A stretch of DNA of 64,000 bases from UBA4417 sp031550085 (lineage in GTDB: Bacteria > Bacteroidota > Bacteroidia > Bacteroidales > UBA4417), in assembly GCA_031550085.1 (NCBI GenBank), contig JAVBOY010000018.1, positions 1 through 64,000 of the forward strand, given 5' to 3'. The translations under genes and the position numbers were made by a program. Position 1 is the stretch's first letter. Each line of letters opens with the position of its first letter. This document shows, in pieces, positions 36,059-45,900 of the stretch. The notes beneath the pieces are model-generated. The model made no database searches. It worked only from the letters and a program-made list of their open reading frames with translations, and was not told where the DNA came from.

Positions 36059-36173
36059 ACATGTTTCTGTTAGTTTTCTTGTTTATAAAAAAATCATTCG
36101 TAATTTTTAATTCGTAATTAAAAAGGTTTATCATTCATCAATTAAAACCCACTTTCAATTCTCCATTTTCAAT

Positions 36174-36947
36174 TTAATAGTAATAATACCGTTGTTGGGC
36201 GCTTTTTTTGTAAAACGGGAAATTCCATCCTAGTTTTAATCCGAAAAGAAAATCAAAGCGTGTTTTATCGGGATAGGGCTGCATGGCATTAATGTCGTAA
36301 GCGCGCCGGTATTGGGTAAAGCCTTCATAGAATTCCAATCCGACAAAAAAATTGTACCGCATGTTGTTGCTCATATGCGAATAGCCTATAAATTGGGATA
36401 AAGCGGGCCCGCTGCAAAGTTTATCGTAGCCTTTTTTGTAATCGCCGGCAAGTTGTGGTACCGTGTTGTCCTGCACATCAATTCGAGTTTTATGTTGCAA
36501 AAAGCCGGCTCCAAACGTGGTTAACAAGCCGGAATTTTTGTTGGGTCCAATTACCGGAAATAGTTTTCCTATTTTTCCCCAAAGGGCAAAGCCGCTCTCG
36601 TTCAAATTGATGTTGGCATACATTCCGTCTTGTCCGATAACATTGCCGTCGGAAGTTTCAATTCCCGACAGAATATCATGCGGGTGACGCACCCTTTCAT
36701 TGAACAAATAATTGGCTTCAATCATGAAATAAAAATTTCCTTTGGTTTTGTAGGCGGCACTTGCCCCGATGGAATTCGTCATCAAATAATCTTTTTTGAA
36801 GTCACCACCCGGAAACAGGATCGAATAGGTGGGCGACATCATAAATACCGCAACAACCGAGTCTTTCACATTGGGTTGTGCTTTTGCGTTGGGAGAAAAT
36901 CCCAGGAAAAAAGGAATAAATAAGCAGAAGGTAAAGTAGTTACGCAT
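36174..36947 (-). CDS. Outer-membrane beta-barrel protein of unknown function
   Basis: 257 residues. Signal peptide 1-23 (SPNAKAQ). The mature part has alternating hydrophobic strands and aromatic girdles ('GNFYFMIEANYLFNE', 'RYNFFVGLEFYEGF', 'RFDFLFGLKLGWNFPFY') and ends in YYYY, which suits an outer-membrane barrel of 8-12 strands. I do not recognise a named family. It starts 37 bases downstream of the EnvC-like gene, so it is likely the last gene of the long minus-strand block. Confidence 0.8.
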   Translation of the reverse strand: MRNYFTFCLFIPFFLGFSPNAKAQPNVKDSVVAVFMMSPTYSILFPGGDFKKDYLMTNSIGASAAYKTKGNFYFMIEANYLFNERVRHPHDILSGIETSDGNVIGQDGMYANINLNESGFALWGKIGKLFPVIGPNKNSGLLTTFGAGFLQHKTRIDVQDNTVPQLAGDYKKGYDKLCSGPALSQFIGYSHMSNNMRYNFFVGLEFYEGFTQYRRAYDINAMQPYPDKTRFDFLFGLKLGWNFPFYKKSAQQRYYYY

Positions 36948-36984
36948 TTTTATAGTAAAATAAATTTGTATGCTGATATGGGAT

Positions 36985-38307
36985 TTATTTTTTAATCCAC
37001 AATGCGGGATTCATAACATGGGTGCCTTTCCAAACTTCAAAATGGAGGATCGATTTTTGTGTTTCGTCTGCGGCAATCGTTCCAAGGGTTTGTCGGGTTT
37101 TTATTTTTTCTCCTTTGCTGACGGTTACTCTCTCCAAGTTGGAGTAAACGGTTAAAAAGTCGCCGTGGCGTACAATGACGACATTATGCATTCCCGCAAT
37201 GGCAATGACGCTCGAAACAACGCCATCAAAAATTGCTTGAGCCCTTGCATTTGGGGAGGTTGTAATATCGATTCCGTTGTTTTTCAATTTCACACCCCGA
37301 AAATCGGGATGTTCATATTCGCCAAACGTTGCTGTGATACGCCCGTTTTCGGCAGGAAAAGGCAATTTCCCACGGTTTTTTTCGAAATCGTTGCTTAACG
37401 CGATTTCCGCGTCATTTGACGACATCCGGTTACTTTCCTCTTCTGCGGCAACCTCCTTGGCTTCCGGTACGGGCTGGGTTGTTTTTACAGGTTTTGCATC
37501 GGGTTTGGTGGTTGCTGCAGGGGTTGCTTTCGCTTTTGCCAAACGGCTTTTTTCAGCTTTTGCTTTTTTGATTTCCTCGTTTACGATGATTTGTATTTCT
37601 TTTTGTAGTTTTTGGCGTGCAATTTCTTTATTTTGAAGTTGCCTTACCAACAGTTTTTCTTTTGACGTGAGGGATTTGATGGTTTTGTCCTTTTCGGACT
37701 TTTCCTTTGTCAGGCGTTGCTTTTCTTCTTCCTGTTTATGCAATAAGGTTAACTTGGTTTCTTTTTCTGATTCCAGTTTGTGTTTACTCAAATCCAGCTC
37801 TTGTTGCGTATTTATAATTTGATCTACTTGTGATTGCCGGTATTCCGTATATTGTTTCAAATATTGCATCCGCTTAAAGGCTTGATTAAAGTCTTTTGCC
37901 GAAAACAAAAATACCAGCGAATTGTATTGATTCCGGTTTTTGTACGTGGCACAAATCAAGGTAGCATATTCATCCTTAAGTTGTTGCAAATCTTGATTTA
38001 AACGGAGAATCGTATCCCCCAAGTTGGTTACTTTTCCGTCAAGCACATTCAATTCCGATCCGATTTCGGTAATCAAGTCTTCACGCTGCCCGATTTTTCT
38101 ATCAATGAGTTGCAGTTGCCTCAAATTGGATTGTTTGGTCTTCTTGGTTTCTTCAAGTTGTTGGTTGGTTTGCTTAATTTCCTGTTCTATTTTCGTTTTT
38201 TTGTCCTGGAGGTTTTTCTTGTCTGTTTTTTGTCCAAAGAGGTAAAAGCCTGCCAACGGAATCAGCAAGCAAACAAAGGTTATGTATTTTGTTTTGGGTA
38301 TGTTCAT
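36985..38307 (-). CDS. EnvC-like murein hydrolase activator (coiled coil and degenerate LytM/M23 domain)
   Basis: 440 residues. N-terminal membrane segment or signal (about 8-25), then a long coiled coil (about 28-245) with a Lys/Gln/Glu-rich heptad pattern, a Pro/Ala/Thr/Lys linker (about 250-290) and a C-terminal LytM domain (about 320-440). In the LytM domain the zinc ligands of M23 peptidases are partly lost: 'NNGIDI' replaces HxGID and 'SILHFE' replaces HLHFE, although 'RHGDFLTVYSNL' is intact. That is the pattern of EnvC, which activates amidases instead of cutting peptidoglycan itself. It adjoins the DUF4292 gene with 2 intervening bases. Confidence 0.9.
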   Translation of the reverse strand: MNIPKTKYITFVCLLIPLAGFYLFGQKTDKKNLQDKKTKIEQEIKQTNQQLEETKKTKQSNLRQLQLIDRKIGQREDLITEIGSELNVLDGKVTNLGDTILRLNQDLQQLKDEYATLICATYKNRNQYNSLVFLFSAKDFNQAFKRMQYLKQYTEYRQSQVDQIINTQQELDLSKHKLESEKETKLTLLHKQEEEKQRLTKEKSEKDKTIKSLTSKEKLLVRQLQNKEIARQKLQKEIQIIVNEEIKKAKAEKSRLAKAKATPAATTKPDAKPVKTTQPVPEAKEVAAEEESNRMSSNDAEIALSNDFEKNRGKLPFPAENGRITATFGEYEHPDFRGVKLKNNGIDITTSPNARAQAIFDGVVSSVIAIAGMHNVVIVRHGDFLTVYSNLERVTVSKGEKIKTRQTLGTIAADETQKSILHFEVWKGTHVMNPALWIKK

Positions 38308-38309
38308 GG

Positions 38310-39173
38310 TTACTTTTCCAATACTTTTACCTCATAACTGTCCGGGATACGAAACGGGAACCCTATGGGTTCCGGATTTATTTGTATTTTCGAATAATTA
38401 GCCCGTAATTGGAATTTATCGGCAGCCGCTTCGGCTTGCATGGTTAATTTTGTCGGAACAAGTTGTTTTTCTATTTCAACAAAATCCTGATAGGTCGCCG
38501 AAAACTTGTAATTGTTTTCGTTTACCGACTCCAAATTAGTTTCTTTGATTTTATAATTTGCAAAGTCCATGATCATGTATTGATACGGAATACTATTCAT
38601 GGTTTCGTTTTTTCGGGCAGCTCGTTTTAATTTTCTCCGGTTGAGCGTATTCAGTTTATACCCTTGTTTTTCTACCGAAGCGGTAAATTTTGTATTGTCG
38701 TAATAGGAAAAATCATTCCCCAGGATCAACGCTTGAAGCATATCGAAGTCCATTTCCTGTTTTGTGATTTCGCTTAAATAGGCAAATGAAGCAATCGTAC
38801 AAGAACCGTCCAAGCGGTTTAGTATTTTGATGGTGTCGTCAACGATCAATACCCGCACAGCCTCAATTCCCAATGCCGGGGTGATGCTCACCCAAATCAG
38901 GCTGTCTGCTTGAATCCGTAAAAGGCCCGAAACGGAAGTTTCTTTTTTATTTATGATGGCTTTCGCCGAAAATTTCACACTTAAAGTGTTGAATTTTAAT
39001 TCATTTTCTTTAAGCTTAAAATATAAGCTGTCCGGCTCCAAATCTTTTTGCGCAATATTCTGGTTTTGTATGGTAGGGGTATCCGAAATTACCTTTTGGG
39101 ATGTTTTGCAACCCCAAAACATGGTAAGTAAAAAAAGAGCAACTAAAGTGATTTTCGCGTAGTTCCTATTCAT
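38310..39173 (-). CDS. DUF4292 lipoprotein
   Basis: 287 residues. Lipoprotein signal with Cys22 in 'FWGCKTS'. The body matches the pattern of DUF4292 in Bacteroidota: 'LSVKFSAKAIINKKETSVSGLLRIQADSLIWVSITPALGIEAVRVLI' gives a run of beta strands like LolA/LolB or OmpA-assembly lipoprotein folds, and 'VPTKLTMQAEA' follows. Function is not established. The arrangement TPR protein, DUF4292, EnvC-like is conserved in Bacteroidota, which suggests a shared envelope task. Confidence 0.85.
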   Translation of the reverse strand: MNRNYAKITLVALFLLTMFWGCKTSQKVISDTPTIQNQNIAQKDLEPDSLYFKLKENELKFNTLSVKFSAKAIINKKETSVSGLLRIQADSLIWVSITPALGIEAVRVLIVDDTIKILNRLDGSCTIASFAYLSEITKQEMDFDMLQALILGNDFSYYDNTKFTASVEKQGYKLNTLNRRKLKRAARKNETMNSIPYQYMIMDFANYKIKETNLESVNENNYKFSATYQDFVEIEKQLVPTKLTMQAEAAADKFQLRANYSKIQINPEPIGFPFRIPDSYEVKVLEK

Positions 39174-39209
39174 TCAAATGTCGTAAAATAATTAATGCCG
39201 GTCTTCTTT

Positions 39210-40967
39210 TTAATCTAACAGTTTTTTCTCCCGAATTTTTTCAAGTAATTGTTCGTTTTTACCCCCTGCGTTGTATGCTTTTTGCCAGTTTTCAAGAGCT
39301 TTATCCGGATTTCCCAGTTTGAAAAGGATGTCCCCATAATGTTCCAAAAGTTCAGGATCATCAGCTTTTCTAACATTTATGGCCTTTTCGACCCAGGTTT
39401 TTGCTTGTTCATATTTCCCTTGTTTAAACAAAACCCAGCCATAAGTATCCATATTGGCTGAATTTTGGGGATCTAACTCGGTGGCCTTTTTTGCCATCTT
39501 TTCAGCCTTATCTAAATTCTCGCCCCGAACCGAAAGGTAATAGGCATAATTATTCAAAGCCAACGAGTTTTCCGAATCCAACTTGAGTGCTTTGTCAAAG
39601 GATTCGTCCGACAGTTTGTACTGCTTCGCCCGGTTGTAGGCATCTCCCAATGTATTGTAAAACTGGGCAACCAACAGGTCGTTTCCAAAAACCAATTTTA
39701 CGCCTTTGTTTAATATTCCAATGGCCTGGTCGGTTTGTTTTAATTCCATCAGCGAAATTCCATTGTAAAGATAGGGCAACGGGAGCAACGGGAATAAATC
39801 CATAACCCGTTGGCTTTCGCTGCAAAGTTGCGGCCAATTTTCAAGTGAGGCTTGGCAATGTAAAAGACCTTCCCAAACAACATACTTGCTGCTATCCGAT
39901 TTCAGCGACAAATAGAACTCTTTAGAAGCATCCGCATATTGCCCGCCCTGCATGTATAAATCGCCAAGCAAAGAATGAGGCTGTGGGTCGTTGGGATGCG
40001 TTTTGGCCAAAATTTGTGAAAGTTCAATGACATTGTCTTTCTGTGATGTATAAATTTCCTGTGGAGAGTAGTACGCAAACAAAACCCGTAATTTGGTTTC
40101 CAGATCAAGAGCCGGATTTTCAAATCCTTTTTTCAGTTCCAAAAAAGCATTCGGAGCATCTCCTTTTTGACGGTAATAATCGGCTAGGGAAATATGGATG
40201 TATTTGTTACCGGGATCTACTTCTGCAATCTTTTTGTAAATGGCGAATGCTTTATCAATCTCCTTTTTCTGCATATAAATTTCTGCAATCATCGCAAGAT
40301 AGCGTGTTTTATCGCTATCCGCCGCCGCATCGGCTAATTTTTGGATTTCAGCAACCGCTTTTTCGGTTTTCCCCAACTCCAGATAAATCCGTTCTTTTTG
40401 CATGGTAATTTCTTCTGTCGGGCCAATGACAGCCTCAACATTGTCAAGCGTTTTTATTGCATCGGTATAATCTTTATTCGCCATATAAAGCGAAGCCAAC
40501 TGCAATAAATTGTCGACATTTTCAGGGTCTTCTTTTACCGCTTGCTTTCCTAATTTTATGGCATCTTTGAGCTGGTCCGTATTTTGATAAATAACAACCA
40601 GTAATTGCTTATACCAACTGTTGCCGGGGGAAAGTTCCAACGCTTTTTCGGCAAATGTTTTCCCCAATTGCCAATTGTTTTGTTCGCAATAAATTTGGGC
40701 TAATTCAAAGTGGGCTGCATCATTTCGAGGATCGGCTTGAATGCATTGTTCAAAGAGATCCGCCGCCTTTTTCGCATCGCCCAACAACCGCTCACGGGTG
40801 GCATCGATAAACAAGGAGGAATTGGTGATTTGATCCTGATAGGAAAGTTTGCTCTCTTTTTTTGAGTGTTTTTTACTTCGCTCCCGCTGCGCCCATGTTG
40901 GTCCACTAAGGGCCGTCAGCATCAAACATAAGAGCGTATATTTTAGTATATTGTTAATTTGCTTCAT
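39210..40967 (-). CDS. Exported tetratricopeptide repeat protein
   Basis: 585 residues from the ATG at 40967; the frame extends to 41090 inside dut but a signal peptide (MKQINNILKYTLLCLML, PTWAQ) begins at 40967. Residues about 65-580 are a series of roughly 12 TPR units (for example 'AHFELAQIYCEQNNWQLGKTFAEKALELSPGN', 'SLALNNYAYYLSVRGENLDKAEKMAKKATELDPQN'). Acts as a periplasmic protein scaffold by analogy. It lies 37 bases from dut upstream and before the DUF4292 gene. Confidence 0.88.
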   Translation of the reverse strand: MKQINNILKYTLLCLMLTALSGPTWAQRERSKKHSKKESKLSYQDQITNSSLFIDATRERLLGDAKKAADLFEQCIQADPRNDAAHFELAQIYCEQNNWQLGKTFAEKALELSPGNSWYKQLLVVIYQNTDQLKDAIKLGKQAVKEDPENVDNLLQLASLYMANKDYTDAIKTLDNVEAVIGPTEEITMQKERIYLELGKTEKAVAEIQKLADAAADSDKTRYLAMIAEIYMQKKEIDKAFAIYKKIAEVDPGNKYIHISLADYYRQKGDAPNAFLELKKGFENPALDLETKLRVLFAYYSPQEIYTSQKDNVIELSQILAKTHPNDPQPHSLLGDLYMQGGQYADASKEFYLSLKSDSSKYVVWEGLLHCQASLENWPQLCSESQRVMDLFPLLPLPYLYNGISLMELKQTDQAIGILNKGVKLVFGNDLLVAQFYNTLGDAYNRAKQYKLSDESFDKALKLDSENSLALNNYAYYLSVRGENLDKAEKMAKKATELDPQNSANMDTYGWVLFKQGKYEQAKTWVEKAINVRKADDPELLEHYGDILFKLGNPDKALENWQKAYNAGGKNEQLLEKIREKKLLD

Positions 40968-41004
40968 AAAAATCGTTGACGAATGCACTGGCAATTCTAC
41001 TTTT

Positions 41005-41439
41005 TTATTTTGTTCCTGTATGTCCGAATCCTCCCTCTCCCCGGTCGGTTTCGGAAAGAATTTCAACGGGAGCCCATTGAATGTGTTCAAATTTGGCTAT
41101 AACCATTTGCGCAATACGCTCTCCGGGTTCCAATGTAAAAGCCGTATCTGAAAGATTTACCAAGATCACTTTTATTTCCCCGCGATAATCGGCATCAATC
41201 GTTCCGGGTGTATTCACAAGCGAAATTCCGTGTTTTATCGCCAACCCGCTACGAGGACGTATTTGCGCCTCAAAACCTTCGGGGATTTCAATAAAAAGTC
41301 CTGTTGGTACCAATTCCCGTTGCAAGGGGTTTAGTAAAACAGGTTCTGTAATATTGGCACGTAAATCAAGGCCTGCCGAATGTGCCGTAGCGTATTCAGG
41401 CAATGGGTATAACGATTTATTTACAACTTTTATTTCCAT
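41005..41439 (-). CDS. dut: dUTP diphosphatase
   Basis: 144 residues. Hydrolyses dUTP to dUMP, protecting DNA from uracil and supplying dTMP synthesis. The five dUTPase motifs are present: 'AGLDLRA', 'RPRSGLA', 'TIDADYRGEI', 'GERIAQMVI' and the C-terminal 'RGEGGFGHTG'. Trimeric class, normal length. Between the flippase gene (30-base gap) and the TPR gene. Confidence 0.97.
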   Translation of the reverse strand: MEIKVVNKSLYPLPEYATAHSAGLDLRANITEPVLLNPLQRELVPTGLFIEIPEGFEAQIRPRSGLAIKHGISLVNTPGTIDADYRGEIKVILVNLSDTAFTLEPGERIAQMVIAKFEHIQWAPVEILSETDRGEGGFGHTGTK

Positions 41440-41469
41440 GAAATTTCCCTAAAAAATTCAAAATTACGC

Positions 41470-42954
41470 TTATTTACGGAATGCGACTAACGACCGCAAC
41501 TGCTTTATGGTAACATGTTCCATTTTCATCATAATGAAAACGAAAGTTATGAAAAATATTGTATTCAGCGCGTATTTCATCCAAGCGTGCGGTAAAACAA
41601 TGATGTGACTGACCAAATACAAAGTAATTGCGATTGCAAAATAATAACAAATTGTTTTCCAGTCATACGGTATGGGATAGTATTTGCGACTCAATGCATT
41701 GCTCAAGATCACCATCGTCAAATAACTCAACAGGAATCCCCATGCAGCCGCCATGGCTCCAAAGGTCGGCATAAACAAAATATTTACAATGACATTCACG
41801 ACTAAACCGGAAAGCGTGATGTAAATTGCAAAACGGGTTTTCTCTGATAATTTATACCACATGGAAAGGTTAAAATTAACACCGAGCAAAACATTTGCAA
41901 GGAGCATGATGGGTAAAACATTGATTCCCGATCGAAAATTTTTACCCAGTATCAGCGCAAACAAATCCATATAAAACGCGATTCCCAAGGCAATCACCAA
42001 ACAAAATGCGACAAAATAGCGCATTACCCGGGCATAAAGTGTTTTCATCCCTTCCTTCTGGGCATTTGAAAAGAAGAATGGTTCTGCCGCATAACGAAAC
42101 ATTTGTACAAAAAGCACCAAAAAGACGGCCAATTTGATATTCGCATTAAATATTCCTAACTGGGCCTGCCATGAAGGTGTGGGCGGAGCAAAAAACCGGA
42201 AGAAAATCCGGCTGGCGAAATCGTTGGCTACTCCGGGCAAACCCGCTATCATAAGGGGAAGGGAATAAACAAAAAGCTGGTGGAGTATTTTCTTTGAAAA
42301 AACATATTTTGTTTTCAGCAATTCAGGCAAAAAGAGCAGCAGTGACACAATGGCACTGAGCATAATTGCAAAGAACATGTATCCGTAATCGGGTGTCGGG
42401 GAAACAAAATTCAGCAAAACCGAATGAGGATGCTTCACAAAAAAATGGGGCATCACAAAGAAGAACAAAAGATTAAAAACGATCTCCGAAACAATCTTAA
42501 CGGTTCGAAAAATGACAAACTTTAATGCTTTGTTTTCTTGTCGAAGTTTTGCAAAAAGGATGGCCGTAAAACAATCCATCGCCAAAATAATTCCGGAAAA
42601 AATGACGTAAGCTGCCGGATGCCCTGTAAACAAGCTTATTTTGTTAGCAAAAAAGATAATAAATGCTAAAAATAAAAAAGAAGACGTTGCCAAGGTAATC
42701 AGGGCGGTTGAAAAAATTTCCGAAGCTTTTTCTTTATTTTTTCCTGCAAAACGGAAAAAACCTGTTTCCAACCCGAAAGTCAACACGACTTGGAGCAATG
42801 CAATGTATGCCAGGATTTCACTTGCCAGACCATATGCTCCTTCCGTAAGTACCCGGGTGTAAAGCGGAACCATAAAAAAGTTCAAAATCCGCGCTAAGAT
42901 GGTACTCAGCCCATAAATAGCTGTTTGTCCGGCAAGTTTTTTGAGAGGATTCAC
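41470..42954 (-). CDS. Oligosaccharide flippase-family membrane protein (MOP/Wzx-like)
   Basis: 494 residues with about 14 membrane helices. The N-terminus 'LAGQTAIYGLSTILARILNFFMVPLYTRVLTEGAYGLASEI' is typical of Wzx/MurJ-type flippases of the MOP superfamily; the later helices and the 'FMPTFGAMAAAWGFLLSY' segment match the Bacteroidota branch. It probably flips a polyprenyl-linked glycan or peptidoglycan precursor. No glycan cluster surrounds it; the neighbours are the histidine kinase and dut, with 30-base gaps. Confidence 0.88.
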   Translation of the reverse strand: MNPLKKLAGQTAIYGLSTILARILNFFMVPLYTRVLTEGAYGLASEILAYIALLQVVLTFGLETGFFRFAGKNKEKASEIFSTALITLATSSFLFLAFIIFFANKISLFTGHPAAYVIFSGIILAMDCFTAILFAKLRQENKALKFVIFRTVKIVSEIVFNLLFFFVMPHFFVKHPHSVLLNFVSPTPDYGYMFFAIMLSAIVSLLLFLPELLKTKYVFSKKILHQLFVYSLPLMIAGLPGVANDFASRIFFRFFAPPTPSWQAQLGIFNANIKLAVFLVLFVQMFRYAAEPFFFSNAQKEGMKTLYARVMRYFVAFCLVIALGIAFYMDLFALILGKNFRSGINVLPIMLLANVLLGVNFNLSMWYKLSEKTRFAIYITLSGLVVNVIVNILFMPTFGAMAAAWGFLLSYLTMVILSNALSRKYYPIPYDWKTICYYFAIAITLYLVSHIIVLPHAWMKYALNTIFFITFVFIMMKMEHVTIKQLRSLVAFRK

Positions 42955-42984
42955 AAACGTTGTAAATTAAAATCGGTCACATGA

Positions 42985-45900
42985 TTATTCTTTATCATTT
43001 TTTTGAGCCAAGGGAAACTCCAAATAAAAACTGGTTCCTTCGCCTTCAACCGAGTCAAACCAAATTTTTCCACGTATATTCTCCACGATATTTTTGACCA
43101 TTGTTAGACCCAAACCCATGCCTGCAGATTTAGTGGTGAAGCTGGGTGAAAAAATACGTACTTGTTGCTCCAATGAGATTCCAAGGCCGTTATCGGCAAA
43201 ACTAAGGCGGCAAAATTTTTCGGTTTGTTTCAGTTTTATTTCCAACAGACCTTCCCGTTCAGGAGGAATGGCCTGAATTGCATTTTTAATCAAATTGTTA
43301 AATACCCGAAGCATTTGGTTATCATCGGCCAGAATATAGCAACTCTCCTCTTTTACCGAAAAATAAATCGTAATGTTTTGGGATTCTTTAAAGAGGCCAA
43401 CCGAGTGGTTGATAATAGGGATAATATCTAAAACTTCTATTTTGGGTTCCGGCATTTGGGCAAAGTCTGAAAAATCAGTTGCAATAGCAGATAATGTATC
43501 TATTTGCATCACCAGGGTCTGTGTAAATCGTTGGAGTTGTTTATCAAAATCAGGATTTTTATCGTCCCAACCTCGCTTTAAGTGTTGTACGCTAAGTTTC
43601 ATAGGAGTCAACGGATTCTTTATTTCATGAGCAACTTGGCGGGCCATCTGTCTCCAAGCTGATTCCCGTTCGGACCGCGCCAGTAATTCAGCTTTTTGTG
43701 CAAGTTCATCAATCATCCGGTTATATTCCGCTACCAATTCTCCAATCTCATCGTCTTGGCGCCATTCTATTTTGGTATTGTTTGGGGACAATTGAACGTT
43801 TTTTAATTTTTCCCGGATCAATTTCAGCGGACTCGAAATATACTTTGAAAGAACCCAAGCAAGCAAAGTGGCTAATGCTGTTAGTATTACGTAAATGTTT
43901 GCAAAAGTAGCCAACAAAGAAGATATCTCATTGCGGAATTCCATTTGCTTGGTAGCATACGGTAAATTCACAAATCCCAATTCTCGTTCTTTCTGATTAA
44001 CCAAATGGGAATAAACTGCCGTATGCGGCTGTTTTCCAATGTATTCTTTATGAAAATAGTATGGAGCTTTCCCGTATTCAAGTTCTTTAAACGCATGTAT
44101 GTCCATTTTAAACGGCAACAAGCCCTGTTCAAAAAGTTGGTTTTGCGACGATACTAATAGCTCCCCATGTTTGTTGTATACATTGATATGCGTTCCATAA
44201 ACTTGTGAAAGCTCCATAATTTGCTTGATCAACGGCCCATTTTGAGGGAACTCCGGATTCGCTGATTTCTCAAACTTGGGAGCCAAGGCCGTCACAATGG
44301 ATTGCATTTTCAATTTTGCAATATCATTATCTTTCCCTTTGTTCATCCTGTATATAAAAATCAACGTAACCACGCCAATCAACAAAGACGAGGCAAGCAC
44401 CGAACCCAATATTGTAAGGCTCAACCGTCGGCCAAAGGATGCTTTTTTTCTTGAAAAACTTGAAATTCCATATTTTATGAAATTGAATGCGTAAATAAAG
44501 ATGACTAAAAAGAAAAAGATATAGGAAAAGGGTGCAATCAGATTTATAAATGGAGTTGTTTGTTTACTAATTACCAAATAAATATGGGTATCCACCCGAT
44601 GAATCATGTGTTGGTAGCCGTTCTCATAAAAAAATGTGTAATCCGGTAATTTTTTTTGTTGATCCGGAATTTTTAAGTCATAATAATACGTTCCTGCTTT
44701 TTTTACCAAATCATTGTCCTCATAATATGCATAAGAGTATTCCGACGCATACGGATCAAACATGGCCAGGTTATTGGATAATCCCTCAGAAAAGCCGATA
44801 CCCAATTCTGTATTGGGGGAACCAATCTCTATATACAATTTGACGGCAGTTTTCTGTAACTGAGCAAAAGAGCGAAAGTTGAGCAACCCGATGTATTTTA
44901 TATCGTCCAACGAATTTTGTAATAAGTACAAATTCCGCCTGGGTAATACCAGCCTTGTACTGTGTTTTATAACTGAATCATAGAAAATTTCTTCGGGACA
45001 AAGTTCCGAAACAACTTCTGTGTTTTTGCAGAATTTCAATTTAACTTGGTATTGCTCCCAAAACCCCGTTAAATATTTTTGTAAAACATAGTCTACCAGT
45101 TCATTTTCTTGAATTTCGCCCAAAGAAAATTTTTGAATACCATGATCCAACTCCTGATCATTCATAATGGCATCATGCAGTGTTTCATAATGGTACTCAA
45201 TCTTTTTATCGGAAGCATCGGAAAGTTTTAAGGCAATAAGTTTCCGGTGCTCCGTCTCGCGATAGGTTTCCGACTTTGTCAACATATATGTTCCTAGGAA
45301 AGCAAAAAGAAAAAGGTATGGGATTAAGCTTTTATTCTTTATTCGCGGAAGTTCGAAATAGTTTTGCCACGATACCAATGCAAACATTCCCAATAAGAAC
45401 AAAAAAGGGATTAGCTGAAAATCCGAATTTAGTGCTTTTATTCCGCCATAAACCAAAAGTACTGAGAAGCAGAGAAATCGAAAATGCGTTTTGTTATCGG
45501 CTAATAACCCAAAAATATTTTTAGAAATAAAATTAAATACAAACAGGAAAGAAAAAATCAGGCATGCAATGATTACCAGCTCAACCAAGCTTAGGAAAGA
45601 CAAGCTTAATACCCGATCAAGTTCCATAGGAACATTGGAATTAACAAGCAGGTTGTTCATCAACCAGCACATCCCCTCAAATAACAAAATAAGAAAAAAT
45701 ATCAGAATGGCTGCAACGCAATATTTTAGAATACGGTTTTTGATAAATATGTAATGATTCTGCGGCCAATTTTTTATCATAAAAAAGCTTAGCTGTAATA
45801 AAATCAGCGCATTTAATAAAAAATCACCTAAAGATGGGAGATAAATAGAGGATGCAAAATATTTGGGGCTGAAAAATTCGCTTTCATACAGAACCAAAGG

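Larger units (their letters stand above)
35732..36173. other. Intergenic region carrying dispersed repeats
   Basis: About 440 bases between kdtA and the outer-membrane protein gene. It holds the TTCAAC repeats, the 82 bp element, a short stretch of GTAAAGGG-like repeats and the GC hairpins. No ORF or RNA gene was seen. Confidence 0.7.

Noticed and set aside
40968..41090. Upstream extension of the TPR protein into dut
   Set aside because: The ATG at 40967 starts a clean signal peptide.
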